DNA of 64,000 bases. Source: JALHST01 sp963798435 (lineage in GTDB: Bacteria > Bacteroidota > Bacteroidia > Flavobacteriales > Flavobacteriaceae). The stretch spans positions 396,708-460,707 of the forward strand of contig CAWCTF010000001.1 of assembly GCA_963798435.1 (NCBI GenBank). Reading direction: 5' to 3'. Below the pieces are notes generated by a model. It had not been told where the DNA came from, searched no databases, and was given only the letters and a program-made list of their open reading frames with translations. The translations under genes were made by a program, and so were the position numbers. Numbering within the stretch: position 1 is the first letter of the stretch; every line of letters starts with the position of its first letter. Shown piece after piece: positions 43,826 to 54,106 of the stretch.

Positions 43826-44105
43826 TTACAACATCCTCTATGAGGATGATGCCAAATTTGACATTGCGGACTCTTTTGATTATTACTCAAAAATTTCAAA
43901 TAAACTAGCCCATACATTTTTAATTGATATTGAAAGTACGCTAACCTATGTGGTGCACGATCCATCAATGTTCAAGGTTGTATACAAAGGGTTTAGACAA
44001 GTTCCTTCGAAAAAATTTCCTTACGTCATTCTCTATAAGCAGGAAAAACAAACCATTAAATATACCGTGTATTCCCTACAAGAAAAGACCCTGAAACCAA
44101 ATTAA
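43815..44105 (+). CDS. RelE/ParE-superfamily toxin
   Basis: A 96-residue protein with the RelE/ParE fold: FDIADSFDYYSKISNKLAHTF (helices, shown in part), VVYKGFRQVPSKKFPYVILY and a final strand KYTVYSLQEKTLKPN. The FRQ-KFPYVILY pattern is common in toxins of this superfamily paired with addiction-module antitoxins. The target (mRNA/ribosome or gyrase) cannot be told from sequence alone. Confidence 0.75.
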   Translation: MEPNYNILYEDDAKFDIADSFDYYSKISNKLAHTFLIDIESTLTYVVHDPSMFKVVYKGFRQVPSKKFPYVILYKQEKQTIKYTVYSLQEKTLKPN

Positions 44106-44223
44106 GATAACATCATCCTACCAAAAGAAATCAAAAGTGTTCACCTATTTTCCACCCCGAACTCCCCTACTCCAATGTTTACGGGGAAAAGAAGATACAG
44201 CATCGGAAAGTAAGGTTAAAAAA

Positions 44224-45534
44224 CTACAACACGAGATTGCCTGCTAGCTGCTTTAAGACAATTTCAGAGAGTTTGGCTTGAAATTTTGCGTTGCTATGCC
44301 GCACTTTCGCATTGATATAATTCAACTGGGCCGTCCTAAACTCAATGGTCGGAATGATACCGATTTTATATTTTTCAACGGTGATGTCAAGGTTTTCCTT
44401 GGCAATTGCCTCATTGGTACCTTCAAGCTCGATAAGACTTATATTCGTCAAATAGGTCTGATAGGTAGTTCCCACCAAGGCCATTAACTCCTGCTTTTGC
44501 TGGGCAATGGCCAATTCGGCGTTTTCGATGTTTATTTTTCCGATTTTTTCATTTCGATGCTGATTAAAGCCCTCGAAAATATTCAAAGTGGCACCAAAAC
44601 CGTAGTTCCATCCGCGCGAATTTGATTGGGTCGTAAACCCCAAACTCGATTCTGATCTACCAAAATTATAGCCCGTAGTCGCAAAAACGGTTGGATAACG
44701 TGCCGCCTTGATTTGTTTCAGTTGCAACTCATTGATGCGCTTATTGATCACTTGCTCCAGCAATTGCGGATTTTGATCTGCCACCATGGTTTCAAGTTCG
44801 GGCAGTAGCAACTGTTGGTCAACAAAAATTTCAGGAATCACTTGGAAATCAATTTTTATATCTCGGGCCAGGTTCTCATTGAGCATCATTTTTGTATTCA
44901 CAAAAAGTTCATTCTGCCGTTGTCTCAATGTTTTGTCGGTATTTAAGTCGACTTGTGCGTTCAAGACTTCAAGTTTCGAAGCCTTGCCGATCGTAAATCG
45001 ATTATGGGCAAGCTCTACCCGTTGCTCTGAGATAAGAATGGTGCTGTCTAGGACCGCGAGCTGTTGCTGCTGCTGTACCAGGTCAAAATAGGTAATCATA
45101 ACTTCGCCTACCTTCGTCAAAATGACCTGTTTCAATTCGGCCTCTCCCAATTTCTGGGTTTCCTTCAGCTGTTCAAAGTTGGCAAACATACGGAGTCCGT
45201 CAAAAAGCGTCCAATCAAGCGCCACCCCATAATTCAGACTATTGTTCTTGGCATTATTTCGCTCGACCTGGGTGCCATCAGATCGGGTCTGTGAAAGGTA
45301 TTGAAGGCTATTGTTATCGTTTATGCTCGCCCCGATCTGGGGAAGCATTCCGGCATTCCCAGGGCTTACCGATACTTCGTCGATCTTGAGTTCATTGGAA
45401 GCGATCTTGATCTGGTAATTGTTCTCCAAGGCAATCTTTACCGCTTCCTCGGCAGTAAGAATTTCCTGTGACCATCCAGAAGTAATAACGCATAGTAAAG
45501 CAGCAAGTACATAACCAGCTATAGGTCTGCTCAT
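44224..45534 (-). CDS. TolC-family outer-membrane efflux protein
   Basis: A 436-residue protein with a signal peptide (MSRPIAGYVLAALLCVITSG) and the TolC repeat order: EILTAEEAVKIALENNYQIK at the start and a second half with LELEQVINKRINELQLKQIK-type helices (VINKRINELQLKQIKAARYP). It forms the outer-membrane channel of the efflux complex. It overlaps the permease gene by 4 bp, in one operon with adaptor and pump. Confidence 0.93.
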   Translation of the reverse strand: MSRPIAGYVLAALLCVITSGWSQEILTAEEAVKIALENNYQIKIASNELKIDEVSVSPGNAGMLPQIGASINDNNSLQYLSQTRSDGTQVERNNAKNNSLNYGVALDWTLFDGLRMFANFEQLKETQKLGEAELKQVILTKVGEVMITYFDLVQQQQQLAVLDSTILISEQRVELAHNRFTIGKASKLEVLNAQVDLNTDKTLRQRQNELFVNTKMMLNENLARDIKIDFQVIPEIFVDQQLLLPELETMVADQNPQLLEQVINKRINELQLKQIKAARYPTVFATTGYNFGRSESSLGFTTQSNSRGWNYGFGATLNIFEGFNQHRNEKIGKINIENAELAIAQQKQELMALVGTTYQTYLTNISLIELEGTNEAIAKENLDITVEKYKIGIIPTIEFRTAQLNYINAKVRHSNAKFQAKLSEIVLKQLAGNLVL

Positions 45535-48500
45535 TTTAAAGAAGTTTCTAGTACATTAAATTCAGGTCGGTGGACTTTTTCCCGTGACCATAAGAAATAG
45601 AGGGCAGGTATAATAAACAAGGTAAGGATCAAAGAGAACATGGTCCCTCCAATGATAACCACTCCCATTCCAATACGACTCGTAGAGGCCGCACCTAAAG
45701 ACAACGCAATGGGCAATGCCCCTAAGGCGATTGTAAGACTGGTCATCAAGATGGGTCGTAGCCGTGATTCTGATGCCTTTAAGATTGCCTGGCCCTTTGA
45801 CAAGCCGTCTTCCCGGAGTTGATTTGCAAATTCAACGATCAAGATGCCGTTCTTCGTTACCAGGCCAATGAGCAAAATGGTGCCGATTTGACTGAAGATA
45901 TTCCATGTCTGACCAAATAACCACAATGAAAATACAGCACCGGCCACCGCCATCGGAACTGTCAAAATAATAATAAAGGGATCGATAAAACTTTCAAACT
46001 GCGCTGCTAGGATAAGATACACCAATAACAAGGCCAAGCCGAAAGCGAATAGCGTATTTGAACTACTTTCCACAAAATCACGGGATTCTCCCCCTAAGTC
46101 GGTCGTAAACGAATCGTCAAGCACTTTTGCCTTTATTTTTTCCATGGCATCGATACCATCGCTAATACTTTTCCCAGGGGCAAGGTTCGCTGAAACGGTG
46201 GCCGACATATAGCGGTTGTTATGAAACAATTGTGGGGGGCTGCTATGTTCAGTCGTTGTCACCAGGTTATCCAATTGAATTAGCAAGCCGTCTTTATTTT
46301 TTACAAAAATGGAAGTAAGATCCAGTGGGGCATCACGATCTTTTTTGTCAAATTGCCCGATTACCTGGTACTGTTTGCCATTCATTAGAAAATAGCCGAA
46401 CCGTTGCCCACTCAACGATAATTGCAAGGTCTGTGCGACATCTAGGACCGATACACCCAAACTTTCCGCTTTTTCACGGTCAATGGTCACATAGATCTCG
46501 GGTTTATCAAATTTAAGGTTCACGTCAGAGAACGAAAAAGTGGGATCTTTTTCGACTTCCGTCATAAACTCCGGAATCTTTTCCTCCAATTTTTTGAAAT
46601 TTTGTGCCTGAATGATAAATTGAATGGGCGGACCACCGCGACGATTTACCGAAATTGTGGGTTTTTCGGAAACATTCGTCTTTCCTCCTACAAACGTTTT
46701 GGCCCACCTACCGAGGTCATTGGCGATTTCATTTTGGGTACGGTTTCGTTCATTGGGCTGTACCAAGGCAATATGCGCCCGTCCACTATTCACCGATGAA
46801 CTCCCAAAACCTGGCGAAGTCAGTACCAGACTTACCTTCTTTTCAGGAATCGAATCATTTATGAGCTCGGTAATATTGTTCATTAATTGATCCATATACT
46901 CATAGGAGGATCCTTCGGGGGCACTGACATTGAGGCTCACAAAACTACGATCGTCATAGGGTGCGGTTTCCTTTTTAAGAAGACTATAGAATAGGAAAAT
47001 AATACCGATACATGCGAACAAGATGGGGAAACTAAGCCATTTCCGCTTCATAAATTGACGCAGGGATGCCGCATAGCTTTCATTCATTTTTACAAAGTAC
47101 TTTTCGGTAAAAGTATAGAACTTAGAATGTTTCTGCTTTCCAGGTTTAATGAGATAGGCGTTCAACATGGGGGTCAATGAAAGGGATACAAAGGCCGATA
47201 CCAGGACCGCCCCACCCAATACAACGCCGAATTCCCGAAACAACCTGCCGACGAAGCCTTCTAGAAAGATAACGGGAAGAAATACGGCTGCCAGGGTAAT
47301 CGAAATAGAGATTACCGCAAAGAATATCTCGTTCGAACCTTTTATGGCGGCTTGAATCGGACTCATGCCTTCCTCCACCTTTTTGTAAATGTTTTCAGTA
47401 ACTACAATCCCATCATCTACCACAAGTCCCGTGGCGAGTACGATGGCCAAGAGGGTAAGTACATTAATAGAATACCCCAACAACCACATAATAAAAAAAG
47501 TGGCTATCAAGGAAACCGGGATGTCGATCAAAGGTCGTAAGGCCAATGACCAATTCCTGAAGAACAAGAAGATTACAAGTATAACAAGGATGATCGATAC
47601 GAGAAGCGTTTCGGCGACTTCGGTAACCGCCTTTCGCACAAATACGGTATCATCGATCACTACATTCAATTTAAATCCTTCCGGAAGATCTTTTTTAAGT
47701 TTCTCGAATTCTACGTAAAAGGCATCGGCAATTTCCAAATAATTACTCCCCGGTTGTGGCACCACCGCTATGGCGACCATTGGCTGGCCTGAATCGCTCA
47801 TTTTGGTCTCCATATTCTCTCCTTCCAAGGATGCCTTCCCTATGTCACTTAATCGAACCAGTTTTTCCCCATCGGCGCGAATAATAATATTATTAAAGCC
47901 TTCCTCGGTATTCAGGTTCCCAATGGTCTTTACCGTCAGTTCAGTGTTCTCCCCAGTCAATTTGCCAGAAGGCAATTCGACATTCTGAGCCAGTAAGGCA
48001 CGGCGCACATCGGCGACCGTCAGCCCATAGGAAGCCAATTTAAGCGGGTCGATCCATAAGCGCATGGCATACCGCCGTTGCCCCCATATCTGCACCCCAC
48101 TAACTCCGGGAATCGTCTCTATGCGTTGGGCAATTACATTTTCGGCATAATCGGAAAGCTCCAGGATATTTTTACCGTCACTTTGAACCGTCATCGAAAG
48201 TATGCGCTGCGCATCGGCATCTGACTTAGAGACCACTGGGGGAGCATCTATATCATCCGGGAGGCTGCGTACGGCCTGGGAAACTTTATCCCGGACATCA
48301 TTGGCGGCCTCTTCTAGGTTTTTATCAAGATTAAACTCAATACTGATCGAACTTGATCCCTGCACACTTGAGGAGGTGATGTTGCGAATACCATCAATTG
48401 AGTTGACCGCTTTTTCCAAGGGCTCGGTTATCTGAGACTCGATGATATCGGCGTTCGCACCGGCATAATTGGTGCGAACCGATACCTGGGCGGGATCGAT

Positions 48501-48617
48501 GGATGGAAATTCACGAACCCCCAAATAGGTATATCCTATAATCCCAAACAGTATGATCGCCAAATTCATTACAATGGTCAGAACAGGTCGCTTTATGCTT
48601 AAGGTGGATAAATTCAT
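45531..48617 (-). CDS. RND multidrug efflux permease (AcrB/MexB-like, HAE1)
   Basis: A 1028-residue inner-membrane RND pump with twelve membrane segments and two large periplasmic loops. Helix 4 carries the proton-relay pair in LATGLVVDDGIVVTENIYKK. The family start SIKRPVLTIVMNLAIILFGI and the second repeat LVTKNGILIVEFANQLREDG are typical. Substrates are likely drugs, bile-like or lipid compounds. It overlaps its neighbours by 4 bp on both sides. Confidence 0.95.
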   Translation of the reverse strand: MNLSTLSIKRPVLTIVMNLAIILFGIIGYTYLGVREFPSIDPAQVSVRTNYAGANADIIESQITEPLEKAVNSIDGIRNITSSSVQGSSSISIEFNLDKNLEEAANDVRDKVSQAVRSLPDDIDAPPVVSKSDADAQRILSMTVQSDGKNILELSDYAENVIAQRIETIPGVSGVQIWGQRRYAMRLWIDPLKLASYGLTVADVRRALLAQNVELPSGKLTGENTELTVKTIGNLNTEEGFNNIIIRADGEKLVRLSDIGKASLEGENMETKMSDSGQPMVAIAVVPQPGSNYLEIADAFYVEFEKLKKDLPEGFKLNVVIDDTVFVRKAVTEVAETLLVSIILVILVIFLFFRNWSLALRPLIDIPVSLIATFFIMWLLGYSINVLTLLAIVLATGLVVDDGIVVTENIYKKVEEGMSPIQAAIKGSNEIFFAVISISITLAAVFLPVIFLEGFVGRLFREFGVVLGGAVLVSAFVSLSLTPMLNAYLIKPGKQKHSKFYTFTEKYFVKMNESYAASLRQFMKRKWLSFPILFACIGIIFLFYSLLKKETAPYDDRSFVSLNVSAPEGSSYEYMDQLMNNITELINDSIPEKKVSLVLTSPGFGSSSVNSGRAHIALVQPNERNRTQNEIANDLGRWAKTFVGGKTNVSEKPTISVNRRGGPPIQFIIQAQNFKKLEEKIPEFMTEVEKDPTFSFSDVNLKFDKPEIYVTIDREKAESLGVSVLDVAQTLQLSLSGQRFGYFLMNGKQYQVIGQFDKKDRDAPLDLTSIFVKNKDGLLIQLDNLVTTTEHSSPPQLFHNNRYMSATVSANLAPGKSISDGIDAMEKIKAKVLDDSFTTDLGGESRDFVESSSNTLFAFGLALLLVYLILAAQFESFIDPFIIILTVPMAVAGAVFSLWLFGQTWNIFSQIGTILLIGLVTKNGILIVEFANQLREDGLSKGQAILKASESRLRPILMTSLTIALGALPIALSLGAASTSRIGMGVVIIGGTMFSLILTLFIIPALYFLWSREKVHRPEFNVLETSLK

Positions 48618-49696
48618 TGTGATAGTGTATTATTTTCAACCGACTCTATAGTAACCTGCACTGGAGTGCCGTCTTTAAGCGCCATAACTCCATAAGTCAA
48701 TACGGTATCCCCAACCTTCAACCCAGAAAGGATACGTACCATACTGCCGGTACGGGCACCAATTTCGACACTGACTTCCTTCGCCTTTCCATCTACCGAA
48801 ATGAATATTTTTTTTCCATTCTGAACCGGAATCAATGCCTCTGTTGGAACCAATAGTGCATCTGCAACGGTTTCTAGCGGAAGTATCACGTTGGCAAAGG
48901 TGCCGGGATACAGATTGCCATCGGAGTTTTCGGCAATGGCCCGCATTTTCAAGGTACGCGTGGCAACCTCGACTTCGGGTTCTATGGCGTAGATCTTGGC
49001 ACTGTGTACGGCATCAGAATCAGAGGTCGTGAAGGTAAGCAGCGTACCGACCTTCATTTGGGAAGCATATTTTTCAGGAATTGAGAACGTTATCTTGACC
49101 TGTGAAGTATTCACCAATTTTGCTATCGGGGTCGTGGGTGTAACATACGTTCCCTTTGAAATGGATCGCAACCCGATAATCCCAGTAAAAGGCGCTCGTA
49201 CCGTAGCTTTTGAAAGTTGGGCCTCTATAAGTTCGGCTTCGGCCGTGGCTGACTGAAAATCGGCACTGGCGATGTCATATTCTTCCTGGCTTATGGCCTG
49301 CTTTTCCAATAAAAGCTTTGCCCTACGTTCGTTTTCCGATGCCAGCTTTTGGGCAGTCTTTACTTTTGATAATTGTGCTCTTAACTCAATATCATTCACT
49401 TTTAAAAGCACTTGCCCTTGTGTAACCTTACTCCCTTCATTAAAATATATATTTTCAACGATTCCTGAAATTTCACTTCTAATTTCTATTTGTTCGTTGG
49501 CCTCCAAAGACCCTGATAACGAAAGAACATCATTGAATTCCTGAGGTTTCAAAACCATTCCAGGCACTTTAACACTGCTTGTCATGGCACCAGGGCCGCC
49601 TACATTATTTTCCGCAGCATTATTGAGAACACGATAAACTACCAATCCGCCGATACCAACAATTAAAAGGATGTAAACTATGTATTTTATTTTCAT
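48614..49696 (-). CDS. RND efflux periplasmic adaptor (MFP)
   Basis: I chose start 49696 (MKIKYIVYILLIVGIGGLVV); eleven extra upstream codons would lack the membrane anchor at the N-terminus. The protein has a lipoyl/biotinyl-like domain (LSLSGSLEANEQIEIRSEIS region), an alpha hairpin (LASENERRAKLLLEKQAISQ) and beta-barrel domains (RAPFTGIIGLRSISKGTYVT). It links the pump to TolC. It is the first gene of the operon. Confidence 0.92.
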   Translation of the reverse strand: MKIKYIVYILLIVGIGGLVVYRVLNNAAENNVGGPGAMTSSVKVPGMVLKPQEFNDVLSLSGSLEANEQIEIRSEISGIVENIYFNEGSKVTQGQVLLKVNDIELRAQLSKVKTAQKLASENERRAKLLLEKQAISQEEYDIASADFQSATAEAELIEAQLSKATVRAPFTGIIGLRSISKGTYVTPTTPIAKLVNTSQVKITFSIPEKYASQMKVGTLLTFTTSDSDAVHSAKIYAIEPEVEVATRTLKMRAIAENSDGNLYPGTFANVILPLETVADALLVPTEALIPVQNGKKIFISVDGKAKEVSVEIGARTGSMVRILSGLKVGDTVLTYGVMALKDGTPVQVTIESVENNTLSQ

Positions 49697-50137
49697 ATTT
49701 TCTGGTCGCGGTTGCGCAAGGATGCGCAAGTTTTATTGATAAAAACAAAGCTAACGCATAATGAGTATTTAAAAAATAAGTTACGTTTAATTTAACAAAA
49801 TAAGATCCTTTAAAAATGGTTGGCTGGTGCCGACACACATCGAAAAACCAGCCAAATTGCCAAACTAATTATGGGAGTTCTACAAAATCATCTCGATTGA
49901 AACGGGAAGCAAAAGGCAGAAAATAGACTGATTCTAGTCACAGTAGTGGGATAGTATTCCTTGTTTTTCCTTGTTATTCATTGCTATTCCATCCTCAAAG
50001 ATCGAAATCGCTCAGCGTGGTTTCGTATCGATTTCTTTTGACGTTATTTAGATCAAATCGGCATTTATTCAAAAGACTCAAGATCCTTCTACTTCGGTTG
50101 TCACAGATGTAGTATTTTTGCAATTAAAATAGCGTGC
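49697..50137. other. 441-bp intergenic region between efflux and polysaccharide loci
   Basis: The divergent gap holds a possible minus-strand -7 (TAGCTTTG at 49752-49745) and a plus-strand -7 TATTTTTG (50113-50120). A direct near-repeat, ccttgtttttccttgttatt, lies around 49960. No coding remnant is seen. Confidence 0.4.
50113..50120 (+). promoter_or_regulatory. -7 element for the tyrosine phosphatase gene
   Basis: TATTTTTG matches TAnnTTTG and lies 18 bp before the ATG at 50138. No convincing -33 element is visible at the right distance. Confidence 0.35.
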
Positions 50138-50878
50138 ATGTTTTCTTTTTTTAGTAGTAAGAAGTATTTGATCGATCAATTAGGGGGGTTCATCGATATT
50201 CATAACCACATACTCCCAGGAATCGATGATGGCGCAAAAAATGTAGATGAGTCGATAGCTTTAATCAAGGCCTTTTCTGAATTTGGGGTGCATAATTTTA
50301 TTGCGACCCCTCATATCATGGGCAATTATTACCCCAATACCGCTGAAACGATCCATGGCGCCCAAGCATTATTGAAAAAATCATTGTTGTCGAACAACCT
50401 TAGGCACATTCGTATCGATGCTGGGGCGGAGCATATGATCGATGACAAATTTGAGACGCTTCTGGAAAATAATGAGGTAATGGCCTTACCAAATGATCAC
50501 TTACTTATTGAAATGAGTTATTTGCAGCCCGCCATCAATTTTGATGAAGCCATTATCGCTTTGGCCACCAAGCACTTTCGACCTATTTTGGCACACCCGG
50601 AACGATATAACTTTCTATCGGTGCATTCCTCTAAATTTATGGAATACAAGAAAAAGGGCATCCTTTTTCAACTGAATATGCTGTCTTTGAGTGAATTTTA
50701 TGGCAAGGAAGTTCAAAAAAAGGCACTCAAATTGTTAAATGAGGGATTATTGGATTTTGTGGCATCGGATGTGCATACGATCGATCAGTTGAATATGATC
50801 AAGAAAATACAGCTACCCAAAAAGCAACTTGAATTACTTTTACCCATCATTGAAAATACGGTGTACAATTTCTATTGA
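50138..50878 (+). CDS. CpsB/YwqE-type tyrosine-protein phosphatase
   Basis: A 246-residue PHP-domain phosphatase. The metal-ligand motif GFIDIHNHILPGIDDGAKNV is at the N-terminus, with FIATPHIMGNYYPN, ILAHPERY and ASDVHT supplying further His/Asp ligands. It removes phosphate from the tyrosine kinase that controls chain export. It converges with the Wzc-type kinase gene with only 2 bp between stops. This gene is intact. Confidence 0.92.
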   Translation: MFSFFSSKKYLIDQLGGFIDIHNHILPGIDDGAKNVDESIALIKAFSEFGVHNFIATPHIMGNYYPNTAETIHGAQALLKKSLLSNNLRHIRIDAGAEHMIDDKFETLLENNEVMALPNDHLLIEMSYLQPAINFDEAIIALATKHFRPILAHPERYNFLSVHSSKFMEYKKKGILFQLNMLSLSEFYGKEVQKKALKLLNEGLLDFVASDVHTIDQLNMIKKIQLPKKQLELLLPIIENTVYNFY

Positions 50879-50880
50879 AA

Positions 50881-53252
50881 TCAGAATTTCCACCACTTTT
50901 TAACCGATTTCCCGTACCCATACCCATATTTACCACCGTAGCCTAAGTGGGTATCCTTTACCCCGTTTACGACAAAGGAAAGGCCTTTTAGTTTTCCTTC
51001 CTTTTTAAGTTTTATAGGGAATTCCAACACCTTTTTCTCGGTCATCCCGGCACGGGTCACATAAATGATATGATCGGCATATTGACTGATCAACAACGTA
51101 TCGGTAACCACCAACAATGGGGCCGTATCCACAATAACATAGTCATAGATTTCTGAAACTTCCTCGAATAGTGGTCCTACCCGTTCTCCCATCAATAATT
51201 CTGCAGGGTTTGGGGGTATTTTTCCGGAGTAGATGATATCAATGGTGTTCGAATAAATCAACATGCTATGGATCAGATCTTTCGAAGTCAAGGATTCATC
51301 GTAAAATATTCGGTCAAGCCTACTTCCTTTTTTGCTTTGTTGCTTCCCAATTCATCGACGTTCTTGCCCAAGGTGAAATTGTAGAGTTTCGGATTTCGAA
51401 TATCGGCCCCTATTAAAAGTACTTTTTTATGGGTGCTCGCAAATATCATGGCGAGGTTCGATGACAAAAAGGTCTTCCCTTCCCCGGGAACACTGGAGGT
51501 AATAAAAATGATGTTGTTCTTATCTGCACCATGCTTTGACTTGATCAAATAGTCTAAATTGGTCCGTAAGATGCGGAGGGATTCCGCCATTGCAGAGCGG
51601 TCATCCTTGATAATAAGCGCACTTGATTTCTTTTCTAATCTTGGGAGCTCTGCCAATACCGGGATATCCCCTACCAATTTTTCAAGGCCCAGTTTGTTAT
51701 CTACTTTATTATCCAACAAATCCTTGGCATAAATAATCGTAAAAGGAACCATAAGACCTAGTAAAAGTGATGCCACATAAATAAGTGGAATCTTAGGACT
51801 TACCGGGAGTTGCGAGCTATACGCATTATCGATTATTTTTGATTTCGGGGTGGCAGAAGCATATGCGATTTGAGATTCTTCCCGCTTTTGCAATAGGTAT
51901 AAATAGAGCCCTTCGGTGGTTTGCTGTTGGCGGGTAATATCACGCAAGGCCCGTTCATTTTTCGGGACCGAATAAATGCGGGAATTGATTTGGGACTGTT
52001 GTCTACTCAAGCTATTGACCGTAAGACCCAGATTATTAGTCGCACTACTCAAACTCGCTTGTAAATTGTTTTTTAACCCGGCCAATTGTTGGTCTAAATT
52101 AACTATTGTAGGGTTCTTTTCATTGGCGGTCTTTAATAGACGCTTACGTTCCAAGGCCAATTCATTGTACCGTGCGGTGGTGCTGGCAATCGAAGGATCT
52201 GAAAGTCCGATATTCGAGGGGAGCACTTCATAACCGTCCTGATTCTCAACAAGATCTTTCATCGATGCTGCAATATTCAGTTGATTGTTGGCACTTTGTA
52301 ATTCCTGGGTCGTCTGCGCACCTATATTCAAATTGATATTCGCTTCGGAGGCAATGTCGGTAATGCCTCGATCGGCCTTGAATTCCTGGGCCGACTGATC
52401 GGCGTCGGTAAGGCTTGACGAAATATTTGTAATTCTCTCGTTGATAAAATCGGAAGTGCGATCGGCAATGGTTTTTTTATCCTCGATGGCATTTCGATTA
52501 TAGGCCGATATCAAGGCGTTTAACACATGCTTTCCCCTACTTGGAATGGCATCATTGAGGGTTAGATTCACGATGTTCGATTGATCGCCACCCGACACAA
52601 GCACTTTTTCTTGATAGGCATCGGCCACCCAAGAAACGGGTAGAATGGCCACATGGAATTTTTGACCAAAAAATTTCGAAAGATTGCCCATATTTGGCGT
52701 AAGAACAATATCCCCAATGGGGGTCTCTATATTCTTACCAAATGCGAAGACCTTTTCAGGCGCATCTTCCAGTTCATTAAACCCAAAGGTAGTATTCGAA
52801 GTAGGCTCAATATAAAATTCGTAATTGGCATTATATATAATGGAATCCGAAGCTATAAAATTGATCTTAAATGGGGGATCATCATATAATTCGGAATTTT
52901 TAATATTCCCCAACTGGGTTATTTTAATATTCAAACCCAATTTTTTTACGGCCTCGATGCGATTGGATCGGGAATTGATAAGTTGAATTTCATCCTCCAC
53001 CAAATTGGCAGACCCAGAAAGAATGCCTAGATCCTGAAATACACTTAACTCGGAAGAACCGCCCTGCTCCTCCAGCAATTGGATCTTCGCCTTGACCTCA
53101 TATTCGGGAACCGCATAACGAATATAAAGATAAGCTAGCCCAACGGCCACGATTACCGAAAAAATAAACCATTTCCAATGATTTGTATAATTTCTAATAA
53201 CATCCTTCAATTCAACATTCGTTGAAGTAGTATTCGATATTCCGGTTTCCAT
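50881..53252 (-). pseudogene. Wzc-type tyrosine autokinase/chain-length protein, frameshifted
   Basis: The protein has a Wzz domain (first membrane helix HWKWFIFSVIVAVGLAYLYI), coiled-coil GNVR region, second helix and a BY-kinase domain with Walker A FITSSVPGEGKTFLSSNLAM. The frame breaks at 51303-51306, where one T (minus strand) is missing from a T-run. Restoring it joins GLTEYF to YDESLTSKDLIHSMLIYSNT and the kinase's remaining part. The C-terminus carries the Tyr cluster GGKYGYGYGKSVKKWWKF that is autophosphorylated. Apart from the indel it is well preserved. Confidence 0.88.
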
Positions 53253-53278
53253 GATGCGTATTTGGGTAAATAATTGAT

Positions 53279-54059
53279 CTACAACCTCGTAATTAAGATT
53301 ACCGCAGTGGTTATAAGCGTAGATATTATTGAAATCGTAATCGATGTTCGTTGATCTAAACTTGAGGAAGCGATTGCCGAATTGTTTGGTTCTACATAGA
53401 CAACGTCATTCTGGGTCAAATAGTATACCGGGGAATCCAGGACATCCTTCCTAGTCAAATCGATGCGGGTATATACTTTGGTGCCATTAAAATCCCGTAT
53501 GATCAGGACGTTCTTCCGCATCCCCTTAATGGTCAAATCCCCGGCCAAGCCCAAGGCTTCCAACACCGTAATCTGTTCCCCATTGACTGGATAAGTGCCA
53601 GGATTATTTACCTCTCCCAATACAGTCACTGTATAATTCATCAATCGGATGTTGATAATCGGGTCTTTTAAATAATCGGAAAGTTTATCGCGGAGCAATG
53701 CCCTCACTTCTTCTGGCGAAAGCCCTGCAATCTTTAATTTCCCAATCACCGGAAAGTCGATTTCCCCATCCCTGTCAACTAAATAGTCTACTGGGGTTCC
53801 GGGGTTATTTACTGAAGCGCCACGAAATAAGATTGAATGGCACACTACCTTCGGGCTCTAAGGTCGAAATGTAGATACTGACAAGATCATCCACTTTAAA
53901 TTTAGGGACAAAACTACTTTTGTTGACCAAGGTTTCGAACTTCCCGGCATCCTGAAAATAGACAACATCTTTTTTTGAGCCGCAGGCTGTAATAATTAGG
54001 ATTGCAAGAACAGCGAATAAGAAATTAATATTTATTTTTCCTATCATCTTAAGAACCAT
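53279..54059 (-). pseudogene. Wza-type polysaccharide export lipoprotein, frameshifted
   Basis: The first part is a lipoprotein (lipobox ITACGS) followed by KDVVYFQDAGKFE and VDDLVSIYISTLEPE, the Poly_export start. The second part continues as DYLVDRDGEIDFPVIGKLKI and VTVLGEVNNPGTYPVNGEQI (SLBB-type), with a C-terminal membrane helix. The frame switches at 53825-53827: removing one base from the AAA run gives NLIRGASVNNPG. Wza forms the outer-membrane channel for the polysaccharide. It precedes the Wzc-type gene by 26 bp. Confidence 0.87.
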
Positions 54060-54106
54060 ACTAGTATTTTTTAGGAGTTATTAACGGGTACAAGATTACT
54101 AAAAAA

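Noticed and set aside
46325..46890. Several plus-strand open frames inside the RND permease gene
   Set aside because: They are antisense shadows of a well-conserved 1028-residue pump.
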